Source of the DNA: Novosphingobium naphthalenivorans NBRC 102051
GTDB lineage: Bacteria; Pseudomonadota; Alphaproteobacteria; Sphingomonadales; Sphingomonadaceae
Length of the DNA stretch: 64,000 nt
Direction of reading: 5' to 3'
NCBI RefSeq assembly: GCF_001590985.1
Contig: NZ_BCTX01000012.1
Span: 1-64,000, forward strand
Shown here: piece after piece, positions 1-7,193 of the stretch
Layout: each line of letters opens with the position of its first letter
How positions within the stretch are numbered: position 1 is the stretch's first letter
The notes under the pieces: generated by a model
The model's input: the letters and a program-made list of their open reading frames with translations, nothing else
The model's database searches: none
What the model was told of the DNA's origin: nothing
Made by a program: the position numbers and the translations under genes

Positions 1-592
1 GGGTCCGGAGCTTTTCCATGATCGTCATGGGCTGCATGGGCGACCAGTCGGACAGCATCAGCACATATTCCCGGTCCCAGGTGAAGGGATCGGGCTCAAG
101 CGGATCGATCACGATCGGGCCGTAGTGCCCCATCGGCTCCTGCAGCGTATGGGCATGCCACCAATAGGTGCCAGCCTGGCGGATCGGGAATTCGTAGCGA
201 AATGTCTCGCCGGGCTTCACCGCCGCCATGGTCACGCCCGGTACGCCGTCCATCAGGAACGGCACCAGCATGCCATGCCAGTGGATGGATGTGCCTTCGG
301 AGCTGTCGTTGACGAGGTCGACGACAAGCTTCTGGCCTTCCTTGAGCCGCACCAGCGGCCCCGGCAGCGTGCCATTAACGGTAACCGCCGGCCCGTGGCG
401 CTTGCCGGTCCGGAAGGCGGCGTCGGCAACGGTCATGGTGAGGTGCTCGCCAGACAGCACATCGCTGCCGCGCCGTGCCAGAGTGCCCCCCGCCGCGCCA
501 CGTGCCCAGGCCGGCATGGCATGCGCTACGCCGAGCGCTCCCAACGAGGCTGTGCCCGTGGCCAGAAATTTTCGTCGATTAAGTGTTGGCAT
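1..592 (-). CDS. copA: CopA-family multicopper oxidase, N-terminal part (cut by window edge)
   Basis: Periplasmic multicopper oxidase of the copper-resistance CopA type, thought to oxidise or sequester Cu(I). The first 197 residues are visible. They start with a twin-arginine signal (NRRKFLATG) and continue into the first cupredoxin domain with the Cu-ligand motifs SIHWHG and TYWWHAHT, in the normal family order. The start ATG at 592 is the first in frame and directly precedes the Tat signal. The gene lies 56 bases downstream of the ECF sigma gene on the same strand, so it may be read through from the YXH operon. The remaining three quarters lie beyond base 1. Family assignment is firm; the CopA subfamily is inferred from the signal type and copper neighbours. 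Confidence 0.93.
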   Translation of the reverse strand, partial: MPTLNRRKFLATGTASLGALGVAHAMPAWARGAAGGTLARRGSDVLSGEHLTMTVADAAFRTGKRHGPAVTVNGTLPGPLVRLKEGQKLVVDLVNDSSEGTSIHWHGMLVPFLMDGVPGVTMAAVKPGETFRYEFPIRQAGTYWWHAHTLQEPMGHYGPIVIDPLEPDPFTWDREYVLMLSDWSPMQPMTIMEKLRT

Positions 593-648
593 AATGAAAA
601 CCCGTTGTTGGATGTCAATGGCTGGTACGAGGCAGGACGCACGACCCC

Positions 649-1209
649 TCAGATTATTTCAAACTTCTCGCGAAGAAAATTTCGTGCGCGGTATATGCGT
701 GTTTCCACCGCCTTTCTGCTGATGCCGAGAATCTTTGCGGCTTCCTCGTGACTGCGCCCATCGAACACGACCAGGATGAATGGTTCCTTCAGTTTCGGCG
801 GCAGACGCACTATTTCCCGCTGCAAGAATTCGAGGTTTTGACGGATTATCAGCCGTTCTTCCTGATGGGGGTCGGGATGAGCGATGGAATTCGCGTCATC
901 TTCCGCTTCGAATCTCAGCAGGCGGGAAATACGGCGCCGTCGCATAATATCGCGACATTTGTTGATTGTGATTGTCGTAAGCCATGGCGCGACCGGTTTT
1001 GTTTGGTCGAAACGATACAGCGCCAGCCACGCTGAGGACAACGCATTCTGCACGGCATCTTCGGCGTCGGATTTTTCGCCAAGCATTCGCAGGGAAAGAC
1101 CAAGGAGTCTTGAAGCATGATCTGCGACGAGCCTGTCAAATGCGCTGCGATCACCGGCTCTCGCCGCAACGATAAGCCGCCGGTCCTCGCTGTCGCAGTC
1201 CTCGAACAC
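649..1209 (-). CDS. ECF RNA polymerase sigma factor (CnrH-like)
   Basis: A 186-residue extracytoplasmic-function sigma factor. Region 2 (about residues 20-90, with SDAEDAVQNALSSAW and the basic CRDIMRRRR stretch) and region 4 (about 125-180, SHEEAAKILGISRKAVETRIYRAR, a helix-turn-helix for the -35 element) are both present. It is the last gene of a three-gene set (anti-sigma, periplasmic sensor, sigma) in the same order as cnrY-cnrX-cnrH of Cupriavidus, where periplasmic metal bound by X releases H from Y. The sensor stop lies 6 bases upstream. Its likely targets are the GGGAT-N14-CGTA boxes found near copper genes in this window. The metal is probably copper from context; that is inference. 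Confidence 0.9.
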   Translation of the reverse strand: MFEDCDSEDRRLIVAARAGDRSAFDRLVADHASRLLGLSLRMLGEKSDAEDAVQNALSSAWLALYRFDQTKPVAPWLTTITINKCRDIMRRRRISRLLRFEAEDDANSIAHPDPHQEERLIIRQNLEFLQREIVRLPPKLKEPFILVVFDGRSHEEAAKILGISRKAVETRIYRARNFLREKFEII

Positions 1210-1215
1210 AACCGT

Positions 1216-1659
1216 CTAGCTCTTTGGATCACTGGTGAGAGCCTTGCTTACCTCGCGGTCGAACGCCTTCTGTTGCGCGGGATCGAGCAGGGCGCGCATA
1301 TCAAAGACGTGTCGGACGGTCGCCTTCTGGAGATCTCCCATCCGTGCGTGGACCTCGTCGATCTCGGCAGCGACCTTGGGGCCGTAGCGCTGCTCCTCGC
1401 TCATTGCCTCGGCAAGGCCCGCATTGGCGGAGCGCAATGCAAGTTCGAGTTTACGATGCTCTATGGCAAAATTCCGCTCCAGCGCACCGAGGCGGACTTC
1501 CTGCGCGGATGTAAGGCGCAACTCCTTGTGCACGAAGTCGTGCATGCCGCGGGACGTATCCTCTTGGGCAAGCCAGCGGTTGGTCGCGAATGCACCAAGA
1601 CTGCCGGCCGCTACCGCCAAAATCAGCAGCAGGACCGCGTAGAAGGGCGTGACCTTCAT
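1216..1659 (-). CDS. Periplasmic heavy-metal sensor, CnrX/metal-resist family
   Basis: A 147-residue protein with an N-terminal membrane anchor (about residues 5-27) and a helical periplasmic part rich in charged residues, containing the LTSAQEVRLGALERNFA segment typical of CnrX/ZraP-like four-helix sensors. Histidines (H40, H44, H68, H105 by rough count) and acidic residues could bind metal. It overlaps the upstream anti-sigma gene by 4 bases and ends 6 bases before the sigma gene, so the three are surely co-transcribed and probably translationally coupled. Role by family: sense metal in the periplasm and loosen the anti-sigma/sigma complex. Metal specificity cannot be read from the sequence. 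Confidence 0.82.
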   Translation of the reverse strand: MKVTPFYAVLLLILAVAAGSLGAFATNRWLAQEDTSRGMHDFVHKELRLTSAQEVRLGALERNFAIEHRKLELALRSANAGLAEAMSEEQRYGPKVAAEIDEVHARMGDLQKATVRHVFDMRALLDPAQQKAFDREVSKALTSDPKS

Positions 1660-1937
1660 GGCGCGATGTGGAGAAGCGCAGAGGGAGCCAGATCGGCCCC
1701 GTCCACCAGCGTATAGCCGACAGGATGCGCTGGGCCAGGATATTGCGTTCCCATGCCTGCTCCGAGGCCGATCGCAAATATCAGCAGGCCCAATATGGTT
1801 CTGCGGCGATGTTCGCGCGCCTCAGTCATTTGCCCGATGCGCTGCCAAAGACTGTCGTGAAATTCCGGCCCCGCAACCATAACGGGCGCATCGGCCGCAA
1901 GCCTTCGCAGGAGCATATCCAGCGCTTCGTCGTCCAT
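1656..1937 (-). CDS. Small membrane anti-sigma factor (CnrY-like)
   Basis: A 93-residue protein with a cytoplasmic N-terminal half (MDDEALDMLLRRLAADAP), one membrane helix at about residues 45-62 (TILGLLIFAIGLGAGMG) and a short periplasmic tail. Size, topology and place as first gene of a Y-X-H set match the CnrY anti-sigma family; sequence similarity in such short proteins is weak, so the call rests mainly on context. A good ribosome site (AAGGAGG) lies about 10 bases before the ATG. The promoter-like box at 1972-1995 is 35 bases upstream, which suggests auto-activation by the sigma factor it holds. Confidence 0.72.
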   Translation of the reverse strand: MDDEALDMLLRRLAADAPVMVAGPEFHDSLWQRIGQMTEAREHRRRTILGLLIFAIGLGAGMGTQYPGPAHPVGYTLVDGADLAPSALLHIAP

Positions 1938-1971
1938 CGTTCGGCCTCCTTAATCATGGCTCCGGTTGTCT

Positions 1972-1995
1972 ATACGCAGCGCGGCCCTGCAGCCC
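1972..1995 (-). promoter_or_regulatory. Putative ECF promoter of the YXH(-copA) operon
   Basis: On the minus strand this reads GGGCT, 14 bases, CGTATA. It is the same layout as the boxes at 2011, 3505, 7021 and 9141, with one mismatch in the -35-like half. It ends 35 bases before the anti-sigma start codon, and an A/T run (1999-2008) lies just upstream and is shared with the divergent box at 2011. Proposed as the auto-regulatory promoter of the sigma factor encoded at 649-1209. Confidence 0.6.
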
Positions 1996-2010
1996 TCGAA
2001 ATATTTTTGA

Positions 2011-2034
2011 GGGATCATACTTCCGCAGGCGTAA
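2011..2034 (+). promoter_or_regulatory. Putative ECF promoter of the methyltransferase-DUF411 operon
   Basis: GGGAT (2011-2015), 14 bases, CGTAA (2030-2034), preceded by the A/T-rich stretch at 1999-2008. It points toward the methyltransferase start at 2125, 90 bases away, and is back to back with the YXH promoter box. The spacing is identical to the four other copies. Confidence 0.58.
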
Positions 2035-2124
2035 AGGCAATGAATCGAGCCGAGCCCCTCTCGTTCAGTGCCAACTTGGCGGAGAGATCGTGTTCCACTC
2101 CAATCATCGGGGACTCAAGCAGAG

Positions 2125-2829
2125 ATGGAAGCTTCCAACACAGCGGCGAAGGCGGACCATGGCTACACGCCTCCTCTTGGTCACCACCTTCTGACACCGT
2201 TCTATGATCTGGCCATTCGCGTGTGCACGTCGGAATCTGCGTGGCGCGGCGCCATCATTCAGCACGCGCGATTGAAGAAGGGGGACAGATTGATCGATGT
2301 CGGCTGCGGCACAGGGAGCTTGTTGGCCGAGCTGACGCAGTCTTGCCCAGATGCCGACATGATCGGCATCGAACCCGACGCCCAGGCTCTGGCTCTTGCG
2401 AAAAGGAAGTTTTCAGGCGTCGCCAATGCGCCGCGCTGGCACAATGGCTTTCTGGACAGCTTGGTGCCGGAAGCAAACTGGCGCGCAGACAAGATCGTCA
2501 GCAGCCTTGTCTTCCATCAGGTCCCCTTGGTGAGCAAGAAGTCGCTACTCGACCAGATGATTGGCTTCCTTGCGCCGGGAGGTGAGTTGCTCATCGCCGA
2601 TTATATGCGGCAGGACGGTCGGCTGATGCGCGCTCTGTATCGCAACAGTGTCCAGCGCCTGGACGGCATTACCGATACGCAGCCGAACGCAGACGGAGCT
2701 TTGGAGCAGTTGCTCCTGAGCCGATTTGACGACGCTCAATGCCTGGAACGCTTCAACACACTCACAGGCACCATTTCGCTCTGGCGCGCAAGGAAGATCC
2801 GACAGGACAATGAAAGGACCAGCCGATGA
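2125..2829 (+). CDS. Class I SAM-dependent methyltransferase
   Basis: A 234-residue cytoplasmic methyltransferase. The SAM-binding motif I is clear (RLIDVGCGTGSLLAEL, about residues 55-70), followed by the acidic end of strand 2 (MIGIEPD) and a motif IV-like segment before PGGELLIADY. The substrate cannot be deduced. A longer frame opens at 2068, but the ATG at 2125 is preferred because the conserved domain begins soon after it; no strong ribosome site is seen at either. The stop overlaps the DUF411 start by 4 bases (ATGA), so the two genes form an operon, under the box at 2011-2034. Methyltransferases of this kind recur next to copper genes, but their role there is unknown to me. Confidence 0.85.
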   Translation: MEASNTAAKADHGYTPPLGHHLLTPFYDLAIRVCTSESAWRGAIIQHARLKKGDRLIDVGCGTGSLLAELTQSCPDADMIGIEPDAQALALAKRKFSGVANAPRWHNGFLDSLVPEANWRADKIVSSLVFHQVPLVSKKSLLDQMIGFLAPGGELLIADYMRQDGRLMRALYRNSVQRLDGITDTQPNADGALEQLLLSRFDDAQCLERFNTLTGTISLWRARKIRQDNERTSR

Positions 2830-3293
2830 TTGGCAATTTCTCCAGATCCATACGCGGAACGAGTGTATCCGGTCTGCTCATGCTCGGGCTGGCCGCGTGT
2901 TCGGCCGGAGCTCAGGCGGCCAGCTACACGATGTATCGCGATCCCCAATGCGGTTGCTGCGAAAAATGGGCGGCCCACATCCGCTCGGATATGAAAGCGA
3001 AGGTTTCGGTTGTGGACACGGCAGACATGACTTCGCTCAAGGACCGCAAGGGCGTCCCGCAGCAGCTTCGCTCATGTCATAGCATGGTTGTCGATGGCTA
3101 CGTAATCGAAGGCCATGCGCCGGCGCGCGATATTGCCAGACTGCTCCGCGAAAAGCCTGCAGGTGTTCGCGGACTTGCCGTTCCCGGCATGCCGCTCGGC
3201 TCGCCCGGGATGGAAGTGGGTGGCCGCATCCAGCATTACGCAGTCATCGCCTTCGGCCCCGGCGGAACGAAGCTCTTTGCCAGCTACCCCTGA
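2826..3293 (+). CDS. DUF411 family periplasmic metal-binding protein (CopG-like)
   Basis: A 155-residue exported protein of the DUF411 family, which is regularly found in copper-resistance clusters and binds copper through cysteines. An N-terminal signal (about residues 1-31, with a possible lipobox-like LGLAACS) is followed by DPQCGCCEKWAAH, the family's Cys cluster, and by a second conserved part with LRSCHSMVVDGYVIEGH. The four-base overlap with the methyltransferase implies coupled translation. The exact role (copper storage or redox handling in the periplasm) is inferred from the family and the neighbours. Confidence 0.88.
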   Translation: MIGNFSRSIRGTSVSGLLMLGLAACSAGAQAASYTMYRDPQCGCCEKWAAHIRSDMKAKVSVVDTADMTSLKDRKGVPQQLRSCHSMVVDGYVIEGHAPARDIARLLREKPAGVRGLAVPGMPLGSPGMEVGGRIQHYAVIAFGPGGTKLFASYP

Positions 3294-3392
3294 AGGCCCT
3301 TCAAATATTGCGAAACCGGTGGGGAGTTGGAACTTGCAGGTAAGGTATCGGTCTTTCCACGCCATCCAACGGATCCTGCGTGCGTCAATCGG

Positions 3393-3412
3393 GCGCATTC
3401 GTGCGAATGCGC
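3393..3412. repeat. Perfect inverted repeat in the copC upstream region
   Basis: GCGCATTCG, two bases, CGAATGCGC: nine paired bases with a minimal loop. It sits 100 bases after the DUF411 stop and about 110 bases before the copC promoter box. No T-run follows, so it is not a textbook terminator; an operator for a dimeric regulator or an RNA hairpin are both possible. The rest of 3294-3547 shows no gene. Confidence 0.6.
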
Positions 3413-3504
3413 GGCAGAACCTGTTACCTGTCAATATTCTAATGCCATTTTGTCGGACAAGGCGGCCTCAAGCCCGCAAACAAAAATTTTTGCCCCTCAT
3501 GTGA

Positions 3505-3528
3505 GGGATTACCCCGCGACGCGCGTAT
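3505..3528 (+). promoter_or_regulatory. Putative ECF promoter of copCD
   Basis: GGGAT (3505-3509), 14 bases, CGTAT (3524-3528). It lies 31 bases before the chosen copC start and has an A/T-rich run (3481-3491) upstream. Same spacing as the boxes at 2011, 7021 and 9141. Confidence 0.62.
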
Positions 3529-3559
3529 CAATCGTCGTTGCCGCCAAATGGAGTATGCC

Positions 3560-3943
3560 ATGACCCCCGTTCGCACATTGCTCGCCGCTTTTGGCCTCGC
3601 TACCGCACTCATCAGCGGAACCGCGGCCCAGGCCCATCCCAAGCTAGTCTCATCGACCCCCGCAGCCGATGCGACCGTGGAGAGGCCGGCGAGGATCGAG
3701 TTGCGCTTCAACGAAACGCTCGTGAACCAGTTCTCAGGCATCGACCTCGTCATGACCGACATGCCGGGTATGAAGATGCCTCCAATGAAGATTGCGGTCG
3801 ATACCAGCGTGGGCGCCGACGGCAAGACGCTCGTCGCGGTTCCCAAAAGTGCTCTGCACACGGGCACCTACAAGCTCGACTGGCATGCCGTTACCGCGGA
3901 CACCCATCGCGTAAATGGCACATTCAACTTCAAGGTGAAGTGA
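3560..3943 (+). CDS. copC: Periplasmic copper-binding protein CopC
   Basis: A 127-residue CopC. A signal peptide ends at AQA, so the mature protein starts with His (HPKLVSSTPAADA), the N-terminal Cu(II) ligand of the family; the second half has the conserved WHAVTADTHRVNGTFNF with the further ligands. A Met-rich segment (MTDMPGMKMPPMK, about residues 67-79) may add Cu(I) binding. An ATG four codons upstream (3548) is in frame, but GGAG six bases before 3560 favours the later start. copD begins four bases after the stop. Together they are thought to bind periplasmic copper and move it across the inner membrane. Confidence 0.95.
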   Translation: MTPVRTLLAAFGLATALISGTAAQAHPKLVSSTPAADATVERPARIELRFNETLVNQFSGIDLVMTDMPGMKMPPMKIAVDTSVGADGKTLVAVPKSALHTGTYKLDWHAVTADTHRVNGTFNFKVK

Positions 3944-3947
3944 GCCT

Positions 3948-4883
3948 GTGCCTGACGTGGCCGCCGTCCTTATCAGGTTCGCGCTTTACATGGACCTGAT
4001 GCTGCTCTTCGGTTTGCCGCTCTTCGCGCTTTACGGCCTGCGCGGCGTGGAACGGTCTCCCGAGGCCGCTCTCACGCTGCGCAGGCTGGTGGGTGGAATT
4101 GCCTTCATCGGTCTGCTCTTGTCGGGCCAGGCGATTGTATCGCTCACCGCTTCGATGAGCGGCGTGGCTCCTGGCGAAGTTGACAGCTCCGCACTGCGCC
4201 TGGTGATCGGTGGCACGAGCGTCGGGACGACATGGCTCGTCCGCATCGGCGCGCTGTTGCTTTTCCTGGTCATAGCCCTGAGCCCGCACGGATTGCGCAC
4301 GGGCTGGATGTGGCTGCTGTCGCTGTTGGGAGCGGTGGCGCTTTCGAGCGTCGTCTGGACAGGGCACGGCGCGATGGACGAGGGATGGGTTGGTCTCATT
4401 CACCTCGGTGCCGACATTATTCATCTGCTAGCCGCGGGTGTGTGGGTGGCAGCGCTGCTGGCGCTCACCACGCTGTTATTCCGGCCGCATCGCCGCATGA
4501 CCCAGGCTCATGTCGAATTCTCGCATCGCGCATTGGCAAGCTTTGCCGTGGTCGGAACCGTTGTCGTCGCGCTGCTGGTTCTGACGGGCGGCGTGAACAG
4601 CTGGCTTCTCGTCGGCCCGGAGCGCTTCGGTTCGCTGCTGGGATCGCTCTACGGCCAGCTCCTGCTGGTCAAGCTGTTGCTTTTCGGAGTCATGCTGGGA
4701 CTCGCCGCCGCCAACCGCTTCTATATGACCCCTGTGCTCGAGGCGGCCATCGCCTGCGGCGATCACATTGGCGCGGTCAACGGGCTGCGCAAGACTCTCC
4801 TTACCGAAACCACCTGCGCGATCGTAATCCTCGGCTTGGTAGCATGGCTCGGCATGCTCGAGCCGCCGATATCCGGGATGTAG
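3948..4883 (+). CDS. copD: Inner-membrane copper resistance protein CopD
   Basis: A 311-residue polytopic membrane protein with about eight hydrophobic segments, of the CopD family. Histidines within membrane segments (TGHGAMDEGWVGLIHLGADIIHLLAAGVWVAAL) fit the family pattern. It starts with GTG at 3948, four bases after the copC stop, so the two are translated as a pair. Family role: copper transfer between periplasm and cytoplasm in partnership with CopC. The final cytoplasmic tail is short and the gene looks intact. Confidence 0.92.
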   Translation: MPDVAAVLIRFALYMDLMLLFGLPLFALYGLRGVERSPEAALTLRRLVGGIAFIGLLLSGQAIVSLTASMSGVAPGEVDSSALRLVIGGTSVGTTWLVRIGALLLFLVIALSPHGLRTGWMWLLSLLGAVALSSVVWTGHGAMDEGWVGLIHLGADIIHLLAAGVWVAALLALTTLLFRPHRRMTQAHVEFSHRALASFAVVGTVVVALLVLTGGVNSWLLVGPERFGSLLGSLYGQLLLVKLLLFGVMLGLAAANRFYMTPVLEAAIACGDHIGAVNGLRKTLLTETTCAIVILGLVAWLGMLEPPISGM

Positions 4884-4895
4884 CCCCGTTCGCCC

Positions 4896-6179
4896 TCAGG
4901 GCAACCGATGCGCAATCGCCTTGATGGCCTTGAGGCCGGAGCCAAAGCGGGCGATCGCCTCGCGGTGCTGCTCGAGTTCGCCATAAGGGAGATAGGAGAT
5001 ATCGAGGTCGGCGACCCGGCTGAACGCCGGACGGCGTAGTTGGGCGCGGACATCGGCCTCGCGCGCGTCCGGCGCGACGAGAAACAGCCCGGCGGAGGCG
5101 TGAAGGTCTCCGCCGCTCAGCGCCAGGTCGAGCATGCGGACAATTCCTGAATAGATCGACGTCGAATGCTCCACTTCGAAAGCCGCGGTGACATTCGCAT
5201 TGCCCCGTTCGAGCCAGAGGACGTCGATCAGACGGATGGAATCTCCGCCGGAGGCGGTTGCGACGGCATTGGGTAAATGATCGAGACAGCGTGTCCCAAG
5301 CGGCATGCCGTCGTGAAGCCGCCCCCGGTCGTTTGCGGCGATCCAGACATCATAGCCCAATGCATGACCAAGATCGCGCAGCCAGGCCTGGATCTCGGTG
5401 TGGCTGCGATCACTTTCGTTTTGGGCGATCGTCACCTTGTCGAGCTTTTGCGCCTGCGCTCGCGCCTCGTCGAGCCGGGCCAGCCAGTCGCCCGCCAGAG
5501 CCTGAGCATCGTCGGGAGGCGGCGGCGGATAGCGGCCGTAACCCACATCAAACAACAGCCCGCCGATCGCGCCCAGATCGTTCGAAAGCAGATTGCGGTA
5601 GCGGTCGTTGAGATCGAGGATGCCGGAGCGCATGGCAAGAAAATGCTCCCAGCTTCCAAGCTTCACATTGGCGCCGGAGAGCGCATTGTACCCCTTGACG
5701 ATGGCCGTGTTGAACGGGGGAACCAGCGTCGGGTGCAGAAAGTAGAGCAGATTGGCCACCGCCGGACCCAGCCCCTTGATCTTCAACCGGTCGATAGCGT
5801 GGATGCCTGAGATGATCTCCTCCGCGTTGTCGCAGCAAGAGCAATGATGAAGCAGCCGCCCGAAGGCGCGCTGGTTGTCCGGATTTTCGTAAATGTCGGG
5901 GATCCGGAGCTTTGGCTTCCAGAGGAAGGCGTGATCGGCGCCCTTGAAGATCTGGCGCTGTTCGGCCACCGAATGCACAACCGTCTCGAGCGAGGATCCG
6001 CGGTAGGCGACACCAAAGCGGCCCGCCTCGATCTCTGCAACGACTTGTGCAATCCCGCGCCGGATCGAGCGAAAGTTCTTCAAGCGCTCGTCCCAGAGGA
6101 ACCAGCTCCGGTAAGTTGCTCCCGGATCCTCGCGCCAGCGACCGATCAGTTCGCGGACCAGATCGCGCCCGGTGTTCAT
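4896..6179 (-). CDS. Orphan HhH / restriction-endonuclease-like protein
   Basis: A 427-residue protein, converging on copD with a 12-base gap. The frame opens at 6344, but the ATG at 6179 (MNTGRDLVREL) has a GGGGGAC ribosome site and avoids overlap with the cytochrome gene. The middle has a helix-hairpin-helix-like segment (LKIKGLGPAVANLLYFL, about residue 140), typical of DNA binding. Near the C-terminus AAFEVEHSTSIYSGIVRML resembles the E-x-E core found in restriction-endonuclease-like (PD-(D/E)XK) proteins. A Pro run (PPPPP, about 222) links the parts. No methyltransferase is nearby, so a classical restriction-modification pair is not supported. Function unknown; a DNA-acting defence or repair enzyme is the best guess. 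Confidence 0.55.
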   Translation of the reverse strand: MNTGRDLVRELIGRWREDPGATYRSWFLWDERLKNFRSIRRGIAQVVAEIEAGRFGVAYRGSSLETVVHSVAEQRQIFKGADHAFLWKPKLRIPDIYENPDNQRAFGRLLHHCSCCDNAEEIISGIHAIDRLKIKGLGPAVANLLYFLHPTLVPPFNTAIVKGYNALSGANVKLGSWEHFLAMRSGILDLNDRYRNLLSNDLGAIGGLLFDVGYGRYPPPPPDDAQALAGDWLARLDEARAQAQKLDKVTIAQNESDRSHTEIQAWLRDLGHALGYDVWIAANDRGRLHDGMPLGTRCLDHLPNAVATASGGDSIRLIDVLWLERGNANVTAAFEVEHSTSIYSGIVRMLDLALSGGDLHASAGLFLVAPDAREADVRAQLRRPAFSRVADLDISYLPYGELEQHREAIARFGSGLKAIKAIAHRLP

Positions 6180-6306
6180 ACAGATGGTCCCCCTTCGACT
6201 CGTCGTGCCTACGGCATTATATTTCGACGTAAATCGATCGCGTCCAGTTATTGGGATCTCAAGTCCCAAGTTGAAGACGGGCGCTGCTTCCGGCTTTTGG
6301 AAGGGG

Positions 6307-6945
6307 TCAATGCGTTCCCTCATGATGCGAATCGGGGTGAGCATCGTCGTGCGGCTTTTTTGGCGTCCCCTCCATTTCGTTCATCATCATCGCATCATGG
6401 TCCTGCGGTGCGCTTTTTATCACCGCTTGATATTGAGCGGGTGAAAGCTTCGGGAGTTGCTGGACGAAGGCGACCATGTCCCAGATGAGCTTGTCGTCAT
6501 GGGTTTTGCCCCATGCGGGCATCGCGGTCAGCTTGACACCATGCTTGATGATCCAGAATTCCTGTGCCGGCGTATGGTCCGATACTCGGGCGAGTTCCGG
6601 CGCCTGTGGGTAGAGGCCCTGACTGATTTCGGTCTTCTCCATACCCGGCGCCAGATGACAGCCGCTGCACATCTCTGTGTAGAGGCCCGCGCCTGCGGAG
6701 ACGCGCTTTGGATCGGCCAGATCCCTGGGCACGGCGATCGACCGCGCGCGGGTGGCAATCGACTGGTCGCGAAGATTCTCGATGAGCCAATAGGTGAAGC
6801 GATAATGGGGCGCGTCGGCAGCGATGTTGTACACACCGAGATAGATTGCGATGCCACCCAGTCCGGAAAGGATCAGAAGGGTCAAGATGATGAAGGTCGT
6901 GCTCGGCAAATGGTGCCGCAAGTCGATGTTTCGCAAACCAGCCAT
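6307..6945 (-). CDS. Membrane-anchored c-type cytochrome with Met/His-rich tail
   Basis: A 212-residue cytochrome c. One N-terminal membrane helix (about residues 16-38) acts as anchor or uncleaved signal. The single heme site CSGCH is at about residue 93, and the probable axial Met is in LTAMPAWGKTHDDK, the usual class I layout. The last 40 residues are rich in Met, Asp and His (DHDAMMMNEMEG, HDDAHPDSHHEGTH), which could bind copper. An ECF promoter-like box (7021-7044) is 75 bases upstream, tying it to the copper regulon. It may pass electrons to or from the copper oxidase; that is inference. Confidence 0.87.
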   Translation of the reverse strand: MAGLRNIDLRHHLPSTTFIILTLLILSGLGGIAIYLGVYNIAADAPHYRFTYWLIENLRDQSIATRARSIAVPRDLADPKRVSAGAGLYTEMCSGCHLAPGMEKTEISQGLYPQAPELARVSDHTPAQEFWIIKHGVKLTAMPAWGKTHDDKLIWDMVAFVQQLPKLSPAQYQAVIKSAPQDHDAMMMNEMEGTPKKPHDDAHPDSHHEGTH

Positions 6946-7020
6946 TGGCTATCTCCCGTGACAGCGCCCGGATTGGGCGTCAAATGAGAGGCACTGCTTG
7001 CCGCGCCTACTTTGAACGTG

Positions 7021-7044
7021 ATACGCGCGCCGGTGCAAAATCCC
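7021..7044 (-). promoter_or_regulatory. Putative ECF promoter of the cytochrome c gene
   Basis: On the minus strand: GGGAT (7044-7040), 14 bases, CGTAT (7025-7021). The start codon of the cytochrome c gene is 75 bases downstream. Same spacing as the boxes at 2011, 3505 and 9141. Confidence 0.62.
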
Positions 7045-7193
7045 TCAAAAGGCAGGCGCTTTTTTTCGAAACCGGGGTCCGGTGGGTTCCGGTCGGCCTG
7101 TAACCACAGGGTTTGTCGCGCGTCCGAGTAGATGGAGACGGTCGCGCATCGCTTTTGGCTGTCTTTCGCTACCTAATCGGGCAAGAGGGCCAT

